From NCBI GenBank assembly GCA_950295325.1, contig OX485809.1, forward strand, positions 1,364,001-1,428,000: DNA of 64,000 bases, in the 5' to 3' direction. Positions 1 through 9,823 of the stretch are shown piece by piece. The translations under genes were made by a program, and so were the position numbers. This DNA comes from Polytrichum commune (lineage: Eukaryota; Streptophyta; Polytrichopsida; Polytrichales; Polytrichaceae). The notes below the pieces were generated by a model that saw only the letters and a program-made list of their open reading frames with translations, was not told the DNA's origin and did no database searches. Numbering within the stretch: position 1 is the stretch's first letter; every line of letters begins with the position of its first letter.

Positions 1-170
1 CAACCCAATGTTGGTTTCCGCTATTGGTTTTGTGAAGAAGGTTAATGTATATGTAAAACATGCATTCCTTGTGTTTATGTAACTTTCATTTGTTTAATTT
101 GGCCACATGTATTGCAAAGAATATTCAATTATTAGTGTAACTTTGATATGATTTTTATTTTTTCTTATTT

Positions 171-462
171 ACTAGGCTGGGCATGCTTGGAAGATTTGGG
201 TGTCATCCAATGTTTGTGAATTTGGCGGATTTGCTTGTAGGTCTACTGGTTCCGAAGTTGTTTTCCCTTTAATACAATTCCAACCTAGAATGCACACCAC
301 CCAAAGGACATCAAAGCTTTGTTTGAATTTGTAGATGCTTACTACAATAATGATGTTCGAACATGTGTTGCATCATATGGTTTTGCCCTGGCCTAGGATT
401 GGTGGGCTATGAACAAAATTCCATTATGCTCGCCATCAATTACAACACGAGGGGTACAATGA
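171..462 (+). pseudogene. Decayed coding fragment upstream of the methyltransferase-like relic
   Basis: Two plus-strand frames give protein-like stretches. One has AWKIWVSSNVCEFGGFACRS; after a frame change comes a stretch with DIKALFEFVDAYYNNDV, then YGFALA, a stop and DWWAMNKIPL. The composition (many W, Y and F, few stops) looks like old coding sequence rather than random AT-rich DNA. I do not recognise the family. It lies just before the longer reading frame at 642-1157 in the same orientation, so both may come from one degenerate gene or transposon. Confidence 0.3.
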
Positions 463-641
463 TTATTGAAAACCTCCTAGTATTGTTTTTTGAGTTTGTG
501 TCTGTTTTAATTTTATAGTGGTTTAGTTTTTTATTTTATTTTATATTTCTAAAGTAAATACACTGCTTGTCGACAACGTTATTGAATTATGTTGTTTTTT
601 TTGGTTAAAGATGCAACCATAATTTATTTTGAACGCATCAC

Positions 642-1157
642 GTGGGTTGTTTGTGGCCAAGGTATAGTCCATGTATATATTCTTTAATTGGACCACCTCA
701 AGTGCGCAACTTATGTAAGGAGACATCCCGTGGCTCAAGAAGCACGTGGAAGGACCCCCAATCAATAAAGTTTCTTATCGAAGCTTTGACTGGACTGGGA
801 TATGTGGTCTTTGGTGCTTATGCTTCTATCGGTGGGATTGGTTATTTGAGGATATTTTATTGTTATGTGTTGGGATTTGAGTCTTCCATTTGTGTCCCCA
901 TATTGTTAATGTTTGTGTACATTGCAAGTGCATCTATTCATGCTTGTCGACATAGTGGCATGAACCTGATTGCTTTTGAGAATGCCTTTGTAACCTTCAA
1001 TGCCATATTGGCCCCTTTGTGCGATTCACAACCATCTCCCATTGTTGGTGACTCGCAACCCATGAACATTGTTGATGAAGACAAAAAGAAAGTGTTTGAG
1101 AAGTTCCTCATGAATCCCATTCGAGTGCATAAGTTTCTTTATTTTGAAAATATTTAG
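642..1157 (+). pseudogene. Relic ORF with a methyltransferase-like motif, 171 codons
   Basis: The frame is open for 171 codons. Residues about 43-70 (FLIEALTGLGYVVFGAYASIGGIG) resemble the C-terminal part of N6/N4-type DNA methyltransferases, where a leucine-rich helix precedes the SAM-binding strand and a G-x-G-G loop. A second similar stretch, IASASIHACRHSGMNLIAFE, recalls the gly/ser loop followed by a strand ending in an acidic residue. The usual aspartate of motif I is absent (VFGAY where V-D-A/P-F/Y is expected), and no catalytic PP motif is visible. In another frame the region 545-790 also gives protein-like sequence interrupted by stops, so the gene is probably broken by frameshifts. 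No role is claimed; a transposon-encoded protein is equally possible. Confidence 0.3.
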
Positions 1158-1906
1158 CTCAATCTTTTTTTGTATGTTCATATTCAAGTGTTTGCTGACC
1201 TTTGTTGTTGTGTTGGCTTAATAATGAAGGAAGCAATGTCCCCCCCTCGTTTAATGGTAATTCCAACTTTCGCCCAGACGATGGCAAAAGTTATGATGGC
1301 CACAGTTTGATTTCCAAGTAGAGCTAATCTATGCATTACAATCTACAAATTTTGCCATTTGTAGATATTGAGGCAATAGAGCACAATATTCCATTTGAGG
1401 ATACTGAGAATGAGTGGGGTTTAGGGAAATGAATGTGATAGGTGTGCATATATTCTTGTTTTTGTGTGGCAATTGTGAGTTTTTCTTTGGTTTTCTTTAA
1501 ATAAAATGACCACTGTGAGTGAACATTTATTGTGTGACCATTGCTCTATATCTCTAAACTCAACTTTCTTCCATATTTCATTATCTAGCTAAACCCTTCA
1601 TTTTTTTTGTTCATGCTCATATATGTGTCAACAAACAATTGAGACATTGAAATTTCCTATGTCATTTCATTCATGTTTTAGTGTACTGCAATTCATGTTG
1701 TTTTAGTGTCCTTTCATTCGTGCTGGTGTTTGTGCCGCGATACATTTGTCATAGTATGATTCCAGAGGCTTGCTCTCCCTAATTTGGTTGCATGTTACCG
1801 CTCACTGCACATATGATAGCACCCCCCTTGTAATACATGCAATCAACTTCAAAAAATCTACACTACATCCTTGCTATACATTGCATGGATTGTTTGCCCA
1901 AGTGAG
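1158..1906. other. Intergenic, nothing recognised
   Basis: AT-rich DNA with no long reading frame and no repeat ends that I could pair. Confidence 0.5.
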
Positions 1907-2110
1907 GGCCGATTCATAGGGGGTTCGAGTCTTAAGTCCCAAGTTAATTGAGGTCAATCCATGCAATCTCAACAATTGAGAGCATGAAAGTTGGGATTTA
2001 TCATTTCACATGGGGTCCCAGGTCCTAAGTCTCAAGTATGACATTTATATCTACATGTTAACACTTTTGGGAGGCAAGACCTTGGGCTTGTGTTTAGAGT
2101 TGGGCTAAGA
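1907..2110. repeat. Relative of the AAGTCCCAAG MITE family
   Basis: Read on the minus strand, this contains TTGACCTCAATTAACTTGGG and then a terminus ending in CGGCCCTCAC. That matches the right end of the element at 4405-4793 (TTGACCTCAAGTGACTTGGG ... GGGCCT). A second AGGTCCTAAGTCTCAAG block lies internally. The opposite end is not clear, so this is a degenerate copy. Confidence 0.45.
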
Positions 2111-2392
2111 AAAAAATATTAAGGTATAGTTTAGCACTGGGAATGACTAGAAATGGCATTTTAGTGGTTGACGTCAAATTTGTCCTTAGTACAACTAGTT
2201 GTTAGAGTTGAAACTAGTTTTTTTTAACTATTTACTACTTGACACTATGTATAGGAGTGGTAAATGTGTGGCCACACTAATTTAACTAGCTAGGAAATTA
2301 CTTATGGGTCCTAAGTTATTAGAATGACATTGTGGATCCTTTACTAGTTGACTTTTTCTATGACCTTATGTGCTAGTTGGTCATGAACTAAA

Positions 2393-2800
2393 CAAGGGGA
2401 GGGGGAATGTGTTAGAACAACTAGTAACAATATTTTGCCAGGATGTCAACCTACCAAGTTGAACCATTTTAGTAGGTGATTAATTTGAAGTATATAAGGG
2501 TATTCCTAGAGCCTTTTGGCTCTCTTAGTTCATATGTGCAAAGATAGTTTAGAGAGTGCGTGTAAACTTGTTAGTTTTAGATTTGGACATGAAACGTCCT
2601 GAAAATACGTAGTAATACAGATAGATAAGAGTCCTTGAAAAACAAGCAGTAAAGTGTTGAGAAAGGAACTTAAATAATAGACTCATTGTTGGTATTCATT
2701 TATGGTATATCTTCTTGTAAGCTGACAAAGCTATATATGTTCCTTAGGGTTAACAAAGCTAAGGTTTTGAATGTGTTAGTGGAAGTGTGCATCACATAAC
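2393..2800 (+). repeat. Possible LTR remnant with polypurine tract
   Basis: A purine-rich tract (AACAAGGGGAGGGGGAA, 2391-2407) is directly followed by TGTGTTAGAACAAC. That is the usual layout of a polypurine tract before a 3' LTR. A TATA-like TATATAAGGG lies at 2491-2500, about 80 bp inside. I could not find the second LTR, the CA end or a target duplication, so the right edge is approximate. Confidence 0.3.
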
Positions 2801-3080
2801 TTGTAATGTATTACCTAGAGTTGCTTTAGAAGTAAGCAAGGTGTGTGTATGGACATGATGCTCATGGTAGGACGTCTCATGCAAGTGGATGGAATCACAT
2901 GAAAACATTACCATAGGTTGGTAGGAGTTTAAAGAGGCCAAATCTAGATTTGGTTGTGTAAACCACCTCCGGAAGTTGGCCAATCTAATCAAAAACATTA
3001 GATGGTCACACGGGTAGATCACTCCATTGTCAAGTTGAACACCACGTGCGACCAAAAAAAATTTTTTTTTGGTAAGTTGC
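2790..3080. repeat. Dispersed repeat, left copy (pairs with 3841-4080)
   Basis: The block around 2915-3000 (TAGGTTGGTAGGAGTTTAAA onward to GGCCAATCTAATC) is directly repeated around 3968-4050 (TAGGTTGGTGGAAGGTTAGA to AGCCAATCAAGCC). The CATTGTCAAGTTGAACACCA segment at about 3027 recurs in inverse orientation near 3885-3910. The two copies flank the MITE at 3208-3697. Confidence 0.45.
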
Positions 3081-3207
3081 ACCACCAAAATGGGTCAAAA
3101 TTTTATCAAAATTTTATCATGAGTAGATATACACAGTACCTATGACATAGTCAAAAGTGGTAACTAAATTTGATGATTTTTTTTCCATAAAACATACCAT
3201 TTCCCCA

Positions 3208-3697
3208 TGGAGTGCACTATTCAAGTACTATATTTATACACGTGGGTGCACAAAAGGGGTATTATTTAAAACAAGCATGTACAAAATGTATGTATAAGAG
3301 ACATATTGCTATTAAGCAAGAAGTAGATATACATGAGGCTATAGAAAAATATATGTAAAGTATGCATTTACGCGTTTATGCGTTCAAGTCAGACCTGGAC
3401 CAAGAATCATGTGTTTTTTCATCCACTAAGTAACGACTTTATAACTAAAAATCCATGATTTGATATTATACATATAATAGGGCCATATTTTTGCATTTCC
3501 AAACATTTGTACACATGTTATGTACAATTTTTGTATTTGTTTTTGGACCCTTGTGTACGTATGGAAATGTATTTTAAAGCAATGAGATTTGTAAGTATAT
3601 TGCTTGATTTTAGCAAAAATAAAATGTATACAGGGGTATTTTAATAAGGGGCATGCACGCACGTGATGCTTGGTTTTAATGAATAGTGCACTCCCTG
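3208..3697. mobile_element. MITE with GGAGTGCACTATTCA inverted ends
   Basis: The left end GGAGTGCACTATTCA and right end TGAATAGTGCACTCC are exact inverted repeats, followed by similar but diverged subterminal sequence (TAAAACCAAGCATCACG and its counterpart). Length is about 0.49 kb and there is no coding capacity. The target duplication is not clear, so the superfamily is left open. Confidence 0.6.
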
Positions 3698-3840
3698 AGA
3701 CCATTTCTAACTAGAATGACACAAAATTGAACTAAAACAATTACTTAAAAAAATAAAGATGACTAAAATTTTCAAAAAAGTATACAAAAGATACTATCAA
3801 TGGTTATGTATATGTAGAAAAAATATCATAAATTTTAAAA

Positions 3841-4080
3841 TTACATATGGCATGTAATATAGGGGTAGCAAACTTTGTCCGCACGTGGTGTCAACTTGAC
3901 AATGAAGTGACCTCCCCGTGGATGGTCATCAATACGAAAGTGGTCAAAATGACCCAAAAACTCTACAGTAGGTTGGTGGAAGGTTAGAGACACTAGATCC
4001 AAACTTAGTTTGTGGAAGCAACCTCCAAAAACTAGCCAATCAAGCCAAAAATGTGAGCTAGTAGGCATCGTTCAAAGCAT
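3841..4080. repeat. Dispersed repeat, right copy (pairs with 2790-3080)
   Basis: A mosaic of direct and inverted similarity to 2790-3080, containing TAGGTTGGTGG, the CCTCC block and CACGTGGTGTCAACTTGACA. No coding sequence is seen. Confidence 0.4.
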
Positions 4081-4404
4081 TTTCCAGGCCCTATATGAGA
4101 AGTTTAGGGTAGTATATTCTATAGGAGTGCTCTGGGCATCGGGTTATTGGCATTACGAACGGACACTTTATTCACGCCGGCCCCTACCCCAGGGACCGGA
4201 GTTTCTATCTATCTATCTAGGAGTGCTCTAAGGATGAAACTCTAGCTTGGGAGGTGTTTCGGCAAAGCTTGGATGTGACTAGCGGTAAATTAGTTAATGG
4301 AGCAAGGGAAAAAAAATGCAAAAACCCATTAACAAAAAGCTACACCATAATGGGTACTCAAGGCTCAAAAGTTGGGACTTAGCCTTCATGTTGGGACTTG
4401 CTAA

Positions 4405-4793
4405 GAGCATGTTCACACAGGTCCCAAGTCCCAAGTCCCACTCATGTTAGCAAGTCCCAACATGAAGGCAAAGGCCCAACTTATGGGCCTCAAGTAATCA
4501 CTAAACTATGGCTAAATATCATTAGAATTGGATTTTGATTATTTTGTGCACAACTTTTTGTGGGGACGTGTGTTGAGAGTTGGGTCTAAGTTTTTGCTCG
4601 ACCCAACTCGCAACACAAGTCCCAAGCATGACTTCCAAAGACTGTTGCCATGTGGGCATCCATGTCATAGTTGGGACTTCGGACTTGGGACCCGTGTGAA
4701 GTGGTAAGTCCCAACTTCCACACTCTCAACGGCTAAGATTGCACGGATTGACCTCAAGTGACTTGGGACTTAGGACCCCGTGTGAACGGGCCT
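4405..4793. mobile_element. MITE, AGTCCCAAG family, TAA target sites (Harbinger/Tourist-like)
   Basis: The left end GAGCATGTTCACACAGGTCC pairs with the right end, which reads AGGCCCGTTCACACGGGGTC on the reverse strand; both continue into AAGTCCCAAG. TAA flanks the element on both sides (4402-4404 and 4794-4796). Just outside it, 4360-4400 carries inverted copies of the internal AGTTGGGACTTAGCC block. Its right edge coincides with the outer edge of the inverted duplication that starts at 4794. Confidence 0.6.
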
Positions 4794-4924
4794 TAAATAC
4801 AAGATTTTATGGATTTTAATGGCGTTGCCCGGGCGGGCGGATGGAGGCAGGCGCGCGGAAATGTTTCGTTTCCGGGCAGGCCGGGCGGGCAGTGATCCAA
4901 GTTGCCCTCTCTGTGCACCCCGCT

Positions 4925-4942
4925 TAGGGTTTGGAAACCCTA
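4925..4942. promoter_or_regulatory. Inverted telo-box pair in the left RPL12 promoter
   Basis: TAGGGTTT (4925-4932) and AAACCCTA (4935-4942) form a back-to-back pair two bases apart, about 100 bp before the RPL12 start codon. Telo boxes (AAACCCTA) are known upstream elements of plant ribosomal-protein and translation genes. The same pair occurs in the other arm. Confidence 0.7.
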
Positions 4943-5042
4943 AAACCTATAGGAGGGAAAGGGGAGTCGAGCTGCATCTCTTTTGCTTCGCAGTCCCTCC
5001 TGCTTGCCGCCGTTGCTCCTCCAGCGCCCCCCGCTCGCCATC

Positions 5043-6114
5043 ATGCCTCCCAAATTGGACCCCTCGCAGATTGTGGAGGTCTATGTACGCGTTACAGGTA
5101 CTTTGCGCTTTCTTCAATCGTTCTTTCGCTGAAATTTTTGGTTGCATTGGTTTAGGGTTTGTAGTGGGTTCGTGGCATGTGGTCCTGTGGTGTCGTTCAT
5201 TTGTGTGGGTGGTGAATCTATGTGGTGTAAAAGACGCAAAGATGAGATCAACAATGGGTGACAGCAGCCTCTTGGCTTCTGTGAGAGCATTCTTATTCAG
5301 TTTGTATTCCCTGAGCGTCGAAATAAAGAAGCAGGAGGAACATACAGGTCGATTTTGGTGACAGCTGGTATGAGTGGGAATGGGAGTATTCGTCAAGGAG
5401 AATGGGAAACATATGAATGGATTCACAATTGCTGTGACCTAGGATGAGTATAAATGACGGTGGGTGACGTTTTGGTAAAACGCAGGAGGGGAGGTCGGTG
5501 CTGCCTCGTCCCTTGCACCCAAGATCGGTCCCCTTGGACTTTCCCCAAAGAAGGTGGGAGAAGATATTGCCAAGGAAACCGCTAGGGACTGGAAGGGTCT
5601 CCGGGTGACAGTGAAGCTGACTGTTCAGAACCGACAGGTACTGTTTGTACATTTTCGCAGAGAGAAATTTAGGTGATGTGGGGAGACTGGAAGATACAAG
5701 TTTGTATTTTAGGTTTATTCCATAAGCAGCATGTTTGTTTAGCATGAGGTGAGAGTTGCCTTTGTTTGTGTTTGACGGGGATTGTTAGCATGTATCTCAT
5801 AGATGGATGGAATATGGTGACAGGCAAAGGTAGCAGTCGTGCCCAGTGCTGCCGCGCTGGTGATCAAGGCTCTGAAGGAACCTGAGCGTGACAGGAAGAA
5901 GGTGAAGAACATCAAGCACAATGGCAACATCTCCCTCGATGATGTGATTGAGATTGCGAAGATCATGGCCCCCAGGTCGATGGCGAAGCAACTAGCAGGC
6001 ACAGTGAAGGAGATTTTGGGTACGTGTGTGTCCGTGGGATGCACCGTGGACGGTAAGGACCCCAAGGACCTCCAAACAGAAATCGAGGAGGGCGAGGTTG
6101 AAATTCCCGAGTAA
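5043..6114 (+). CDS. RPL12: 60S ribosomal protein L12 (uL11), left copy
   Basis: Cytosolic large-subunit protein uL11, which with 28S rRNA forms the base of the P stalk where elongation factors bind. The coding sequence joins 5043-5097, 5486-5637 and 5824-6114 with GT-AG introns of 388 and 186 nt, giving 165 residues, the usual plant length. The N-terminal domain begins [20 protein letters not shown] and runs through the [19 protein letters not shown] segment. The RNA-binding C-terminal domain contains [20 protein letters not shown] and the signature [19 protein letters not shown], and the protein ends GEVEIPE. The start is the ATG just after the GC-rich leader and matches family N-termini. 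Nothing is broken, and telo boxes in the leader suggest growth-linked expression. The encoded protein is identical to that of the minus-strand copy at 13863-14891; the coding sequences differ at six silent positions. Confidence 0.96.
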
Positions 6115-6814
6115 ATTTGCGAGTCAATGAGGAGGGCAAGCGGAGGATTTAAATGCAGAGTGGAAATAAGCATAGAACTATACAGTGTAGTAGGAGATTG
6201 CTTAAGGTGTTTTGCGGATGTTGTCTTCCAGTAGCTGCTTCCGTAAGAGAAGTTCTTGATCACCTCCAACAGGTTCAAAGGAAACTAGTTTCTTATTCCT
6301 CCTCTGGTTAATTCTACAATTGCCAAACTGCTTTGCATGTTGAGGATCATACTGCAGAGTTCGCCGAGACCTGAAAGTGGTCAAGGTTTTGTTGTCCTGA
6401 GTCGAAATTGCGCAATGAATGAATGTACTGCTATGCTACTAGGTTATAGTTGTCTATGACAGGTGTAATGAAATTCGAAAGGTTTGTGGATGCAATATTA
6501 TTGAATTACAGAGACGAGTGCTCTGTAGGCGCGGTAGTTGAGTCTGAAGAATTCAGGTTCGATATTGACTTACGTGACTTGCTCTAGCAATCGTGAGATG
6601 TTAAGCTCGGACGTCATGGTATGTAAATTTTTGATGTGAGGAATGACTTCACAGCCAACAGGTCACTTGACCTATGCGGGACATATTGTAGTTGTAATCA
6701 TTGTCGAACACAATCACTCGATGCCAATGTTTTGCCGAGACAGGTTGGTGTATGATAACTAAGGCAGGACAAGGTTGTGATCGCAGTGTGGAGCAGGCAT
6801 TCGAAAGGAATTGG
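6115..6814 (+). other. RPL12 downstream region shared by both arms
   Basis: 3' untranslated and flanking sequence. It aligns with the reverse complement of about 13230-13860 (for example ACTGCAGAGTTCGCCGAGAC and its counterpart near 13610), but with many substitutions and indels. No further gene is seen. Confidence 0.6.
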
Positions 6815-6905
6815 GCCGTTCTGGGAATGAGGCTGAGAAGTTTAAATCAGTAGTATGGGATGCTGGACAGGTTCTGAACCTGCTTGTGGTCAGAACCTGA
6901 AAGAT
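6815..6905 (+). pseudogene. CYP97B penultimate-exon fragment (left arm)
   Basis: TTCTGGGAATGAGGCTGAGA onward corresponds to the intact gene's [14 protein letters not shown] exon (19934-20083, minus). About 35 bases covering the PERF region are rearranged or lost, and frames are broken. The end matches the GFEPARGQG codons in altered form (AACCTGCTTGTGGTCAG). Non-functional. Confidence 0.7.
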
Positions 6906-7204
6906 GTTTGGAAATGTTTTCACGCCAATGCATGTGGTCAAGGAACTGTCGAGTTATGTCACACTTGACGTTATTACGTCCTGCTCATTCTGGTTGAAAA
7001 AATCCTGAGCAGGTCGACCTTGAATACACGTGCGTGGTGCTCATTCTTGAAGATTCATGTGCAAAATATTCAAAGTAGTGTCACAAAATCTGTCGCAAAG
7101 TAGTGACAATTTCCACGATGGTCTTAGTTGTTTGAAGTCTTCTGAATAAGTACAACATAAGAATAATTTGCGAGCACTGCCTGTTTTTATTGTCATCTTT
7201 ACGG

Positions 7205-7385
7205 TTTGGGGGGCCCCTGAAAGTTTGGGTGATCAGATTCCAATGATTCAAATAAGTCCATGCTTCTACGGGAATTGGGTATTGAGCTTCGGATATTACC
7301 TGAAGAGGTGGAGCTTGTAATAGATGCCACTATCGATACGAAACAATGGGTTATGTGGAAGACTTCGAAGATGAAACTCTTTTAC
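7205..7385 (+). pseudogene. CYP97B last-exon fragment (left arm)
   Basis: The read-through ELGIELRILPEEVELVIDAT followed by IDTKQWVMWKTSK matches the C-terminus of the intact CYP97B ([20 protein letters not shown] ...). Upstream, GGGGGCCCCTGAAAGTTTGG corresponds to the haem-binding GGGPRK codons with frameshifts, and part of the LMESTVG region is missing. It sits 3' of the penultimate-exon fragment in the same orientation, as in a real gene. Confidence 0.8.
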
Positions 7386-7448
7386 CAGTTATATTGAGGA
7401 AAGGTTCTCCAGTCAGCAAGAACTGTAACAGACTCGGTGACTTAGAAG

Positions 7449-7651
7449 GTACACTGATTATCCCAATTAGTGCATGTTACTATTCGGACGCGGCGCTACG
7501 ACAAAGAGAATGCATTATTCTATTAAGCTAAGTCATTTATGTTACACAATTGCCGAACGACCTATTGAACTTCTGCTTGTCAAAACTGAAATCCTGATGA
7601 AAAGCTACTGCACATTGCAACTCCGAACATTAACATGCACTAATTGCGATA
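7449..7651. mobile_element. ~205-bp palindromic MITE, copy 1
   Basis: The left end, GTACACTGATTATCCCAATTAGTGCATGTTAC, pairs with the right end, which reads ATTATCGCAATTAGTGCATG on the reverse strand. The family also occurs at 15457-15659, 40371-40588 and 46974-47185. This copy lies between CYP97B last-exon and first-exon fragments and is absent from the other arm at the matching place. Confidence 0.65.
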
Positions 7652-7850
7652 ATGATGATAGATTATGCAATGCAGAACGAATTTTCCCCAACAGTTCGGA
7701 GTGACTTGGCCCTGACCAAGCGGAGACACGAAGTGGCTTGCGCAGGGTGTGCGGCGGGTTCAGAGTATCCCCAAATCTCCATCATCAATCAGTTGCAATG
7801 TGCCAACACCTCTCTGTTTCATCCCTACCTCAATTCAGCTGCATTCTCTC
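7652..7850 (+). pseudogene. CYP97B first-exon-like fragment (left arm)
   Basis: Starts ATGATGATAGATTATGCAAT and contains ANTSLFHPYLNSAA in frame. It matches the CYP97B 5' segment at 26253-26471 (minus), which has NTSLFHPYLNNSAA in one frame, and 12134-12337 (minus). No other CYP97B exon follows on this side, so it is an orphan piece of a second, head-to-tail partial copy. Confidence 0.65.
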
Positions 7851-8048
7851 CATCAAGAACACTTCAAGCCCATAAAGCGCTCTCAAAATTGTCTCTCTGA
7901 AGATTCCACGTAGAACATCACACTGGACCTAACACTGGATCCTCAAAGGCTTCCATAGAACCTCCACAACGGCACCTCACGAATCCCTACAGGCCAAAAG
8001 CTCAAAGGATTCCTTCAAGATCTTCACACCAAGCCCCCTCTGTACTTC
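7851..8048. other. Spacer DNA between the duplication arm and the Tigger element
   Basis: No homology to the other arm was seen beyond about 7850, and there is no coding feature. Confidence 0.4.
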
Positions 8049-8050
8049 TA

Positions 8051-8683
8051 CAGTAATCTCCTGCTTACGTACTCACTTTGAACCGGAGCTGTTGGTGCGC
8101 ACTTAGTTGGTAGGTGCGTACTTTACTCATATCGCTCTCTAGATCCTCTGATTCGATGAATCACAACAAGAATCGGATGAAGCTTGAGGCAACTAGCTTG
8201 ACCAAAGCCAAATGATGTGAAATTATTGCAAAGTTGAGCAAGCCGAATGCGCCGAGCAGGCGGGTGTTGGGGAGGGAGTATGAAGTTAGTAAAGGTGTCA
8301 TTTGGAAAGTTATGGAAACAATGCAAATTGAAGAAGAACCACCTATCGATGATGAAATCCAACCTATCGAGACATTTGTTGAATTTGAAAGTGCTACCGA
8401 TTTCAAAGGCTTTGAAGCTCTATTGTCCTTGACATTGATGACCAATTGCTTTGCTCTGATGTTTAAGCAGAAGCTTGACATATGTATGATGAATTGTGAT
8501 GATCGTTTGAGATGTTTTAGGGAAACGTTAACAAATTGAGAATGAATGTAAAGCGTAAAAAATTCATGCATTCACGGCAAATGACTCTGCATGACATGTT
8601 CAAACAAATAAAGTATGAACCTTGATTTTTGTCAAAAAAATTGCACACTTAACGGGGATGCGTACTTAAGCGGGAGATTACTG
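8051..8683 (+). mobile_element. Internally deleted Tigger/pogo-type (Tc1/mariner) DNA transposon
   Basis: The terminal inverted repeats begin CAGTAATCTCC and continue GCTTA(A/C)GTAC; the right end reads TACTTAAGCGGGAGATTACTG. TA lies on both sides (8049-8050 and 8684-8685), the target site expected for Tc1/mariner. The 633-bp element carries a shrunken transposase relic (8156-8539). It sits in the spacer between the two inverted arms. Confidence 0.85.
8156..8539 (+). pseudogene. Tigger/pogo transposase relic: HTH fused to C-terminus, DDE core missing
   Basis: The frame reads MNHNKNRMKLEATSLTKAK, a TGA stop, then CEIIAKLSKPNAPSRRVLGR and REYEVSKGVIWKV. This is a helix-turn-helix of the pogo/CENP-B type used to bind transposon ends. 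It runs directly into an acidic tail (EEEPPIDDEIQPIETF) and a C-terminal segment ending DDRLRCFRETLTN. The whole DDE catalytic domain between these parts is missing, so about 128 codons remain of an expected several hundred. One in-frame stop breaks the N-terminus; starting after it, the frame from 8234 is open for 101 codons. It could at most bind DNA and cannot transpose. Confidence 0.75.
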
Positions 8684-8915
8684 TAAATTGATTGTAACAT
8701 ACATTCCTATATTTAGTACATCTGAGGATCAATACATAAATTAGGTAAAATTTAGATTTTGGATACTATAAAAAGGGGAAATTAGAGACCCTATTGCACT
8801 TTATTCAGCCCCAAACAATTTACGTGAAGTGTCACCAAAGTCTCAATATAGGTGGGAAACCACTTGGGACTTCGATTAGTATTGGACACCTAGAATGGCA
8901 CTTGGAACTTAGCAC

Positions 8916-8976
8916 ATGGATACTCAAGACTATAATTAGAAATATGAAAGCGCAAGTTTGAGTCTTGAGTATCCAT
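8916..8976. repeat. 16-bp perfect inverted repeat
   Basis: ATGGATACTCAAGACT at 8916-8931 is matched by AGTCTTGAGTATCCAT at 8961-8976. It probably marks the core of a small foldback element. Confidence 0.6.
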
Positions 8977-9790
8977 GCTAAAGGCCCTTTACGAAGTCCC
9001 TTGTGTGTGTGGGTGGGTGGGTGGAACTAAAAGTGTTCATGGTTGCCCTTATTAAAACTTGAGGCATGTTAATTGTGGTAGCTAAACATTTAGATATAAA
9101 GTCAAAAATCTATTGGTCCACATTTTAGTCATGATAAAAGTGAGATCCCTTAGACAAGGGGTTGTTTTACACCAATTGATAATCTTAGAACCACATAAAT
9201 AGACTCCATTTCACAAAGATGAATGTCTGTTACCTTGCACTTCAATAAGAGATACAAAGACATTACAAATCCCTTGTATGCGGCCGGGGATTCGTGGCAC
9301 TGAAGTAAAGTCATCCGGTAACAAAAATCGGATGAGTCCATCAAGAAGCTTGGATGAAGCTTATTTTAGTGAAGCGCCTTTGAGTTGGCATGTACGACTC
9401 ATTTTCTCCCTCATTGCTATTGTGAATATCAATTAGTGGCAAGGGGCCATGATGTAGCTTTCGATGTTTTAAGACTATTTTCTAACCTCCCATGAGTTGT
9501 TTCTAAAGCCATGATATGGCTTTGGATTCCACATGGATATTTTAATAAATATCGTAAGTTGTTGACGTATGCAACATGTGGATATGACATGTCATCATAG
9601 ACATTTTTTTTTGTTCATAATTCATTAATTTTGCACGGGTGTGATTGCTCAAATATTTGTAAAATGTCAAAACAATATATATCACCTTCCGATAAATTGG
9701 TGAACTCAAAATTTCAATTCAATATAATGACTATTATATGTTTTTTATATTATATATACATAAAAATATAATGAATTTATTTGAGAAATT

Positions 9791-9823
9791 CACATGGTGC
9801 ATATAAATAATATGCACCATGTG
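9791..9823. repeat. Perfect 14-bp-arm hairpin
   Basis: CACATGGTGCATAT, a 5-base loop, then ATATGCACCATGTG. It lies in the middle of an A/T-rich stretch and may be the centre of a MITE whose ends I cannot define. Confidence 0.6.

Larger units (their letters stand above)
4794..7850 (+). repeat. Left arm of a large inverted duplication (RPL12 plus CYP97B pieces)
   Basis: This 3.1-kb block matches the reverse complement of about 12160-15143. Shared parts, in order: the TAAATACAAGATTTTATGGA edge, the RPL12 promoter, exons and introns, the RPL12 downstream region, a broken CYP97B penultimate exon, a broken last exon, and a CYP97B first-exon-like segment. Identity is very high over RPL12 exons and introns and falls off with many indels downstream. 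A MITE (7449-7651) is present only in this arm. Confidence 0.9.

Noticed and set aside
4947-5426. 159-codon minus-strand frame over RPL12 exon 1 and intron 1
   Set aside because: Antisense shadow of the RPL12 gene; no recognisable protein, and the plus strand has a clean spliced gene.
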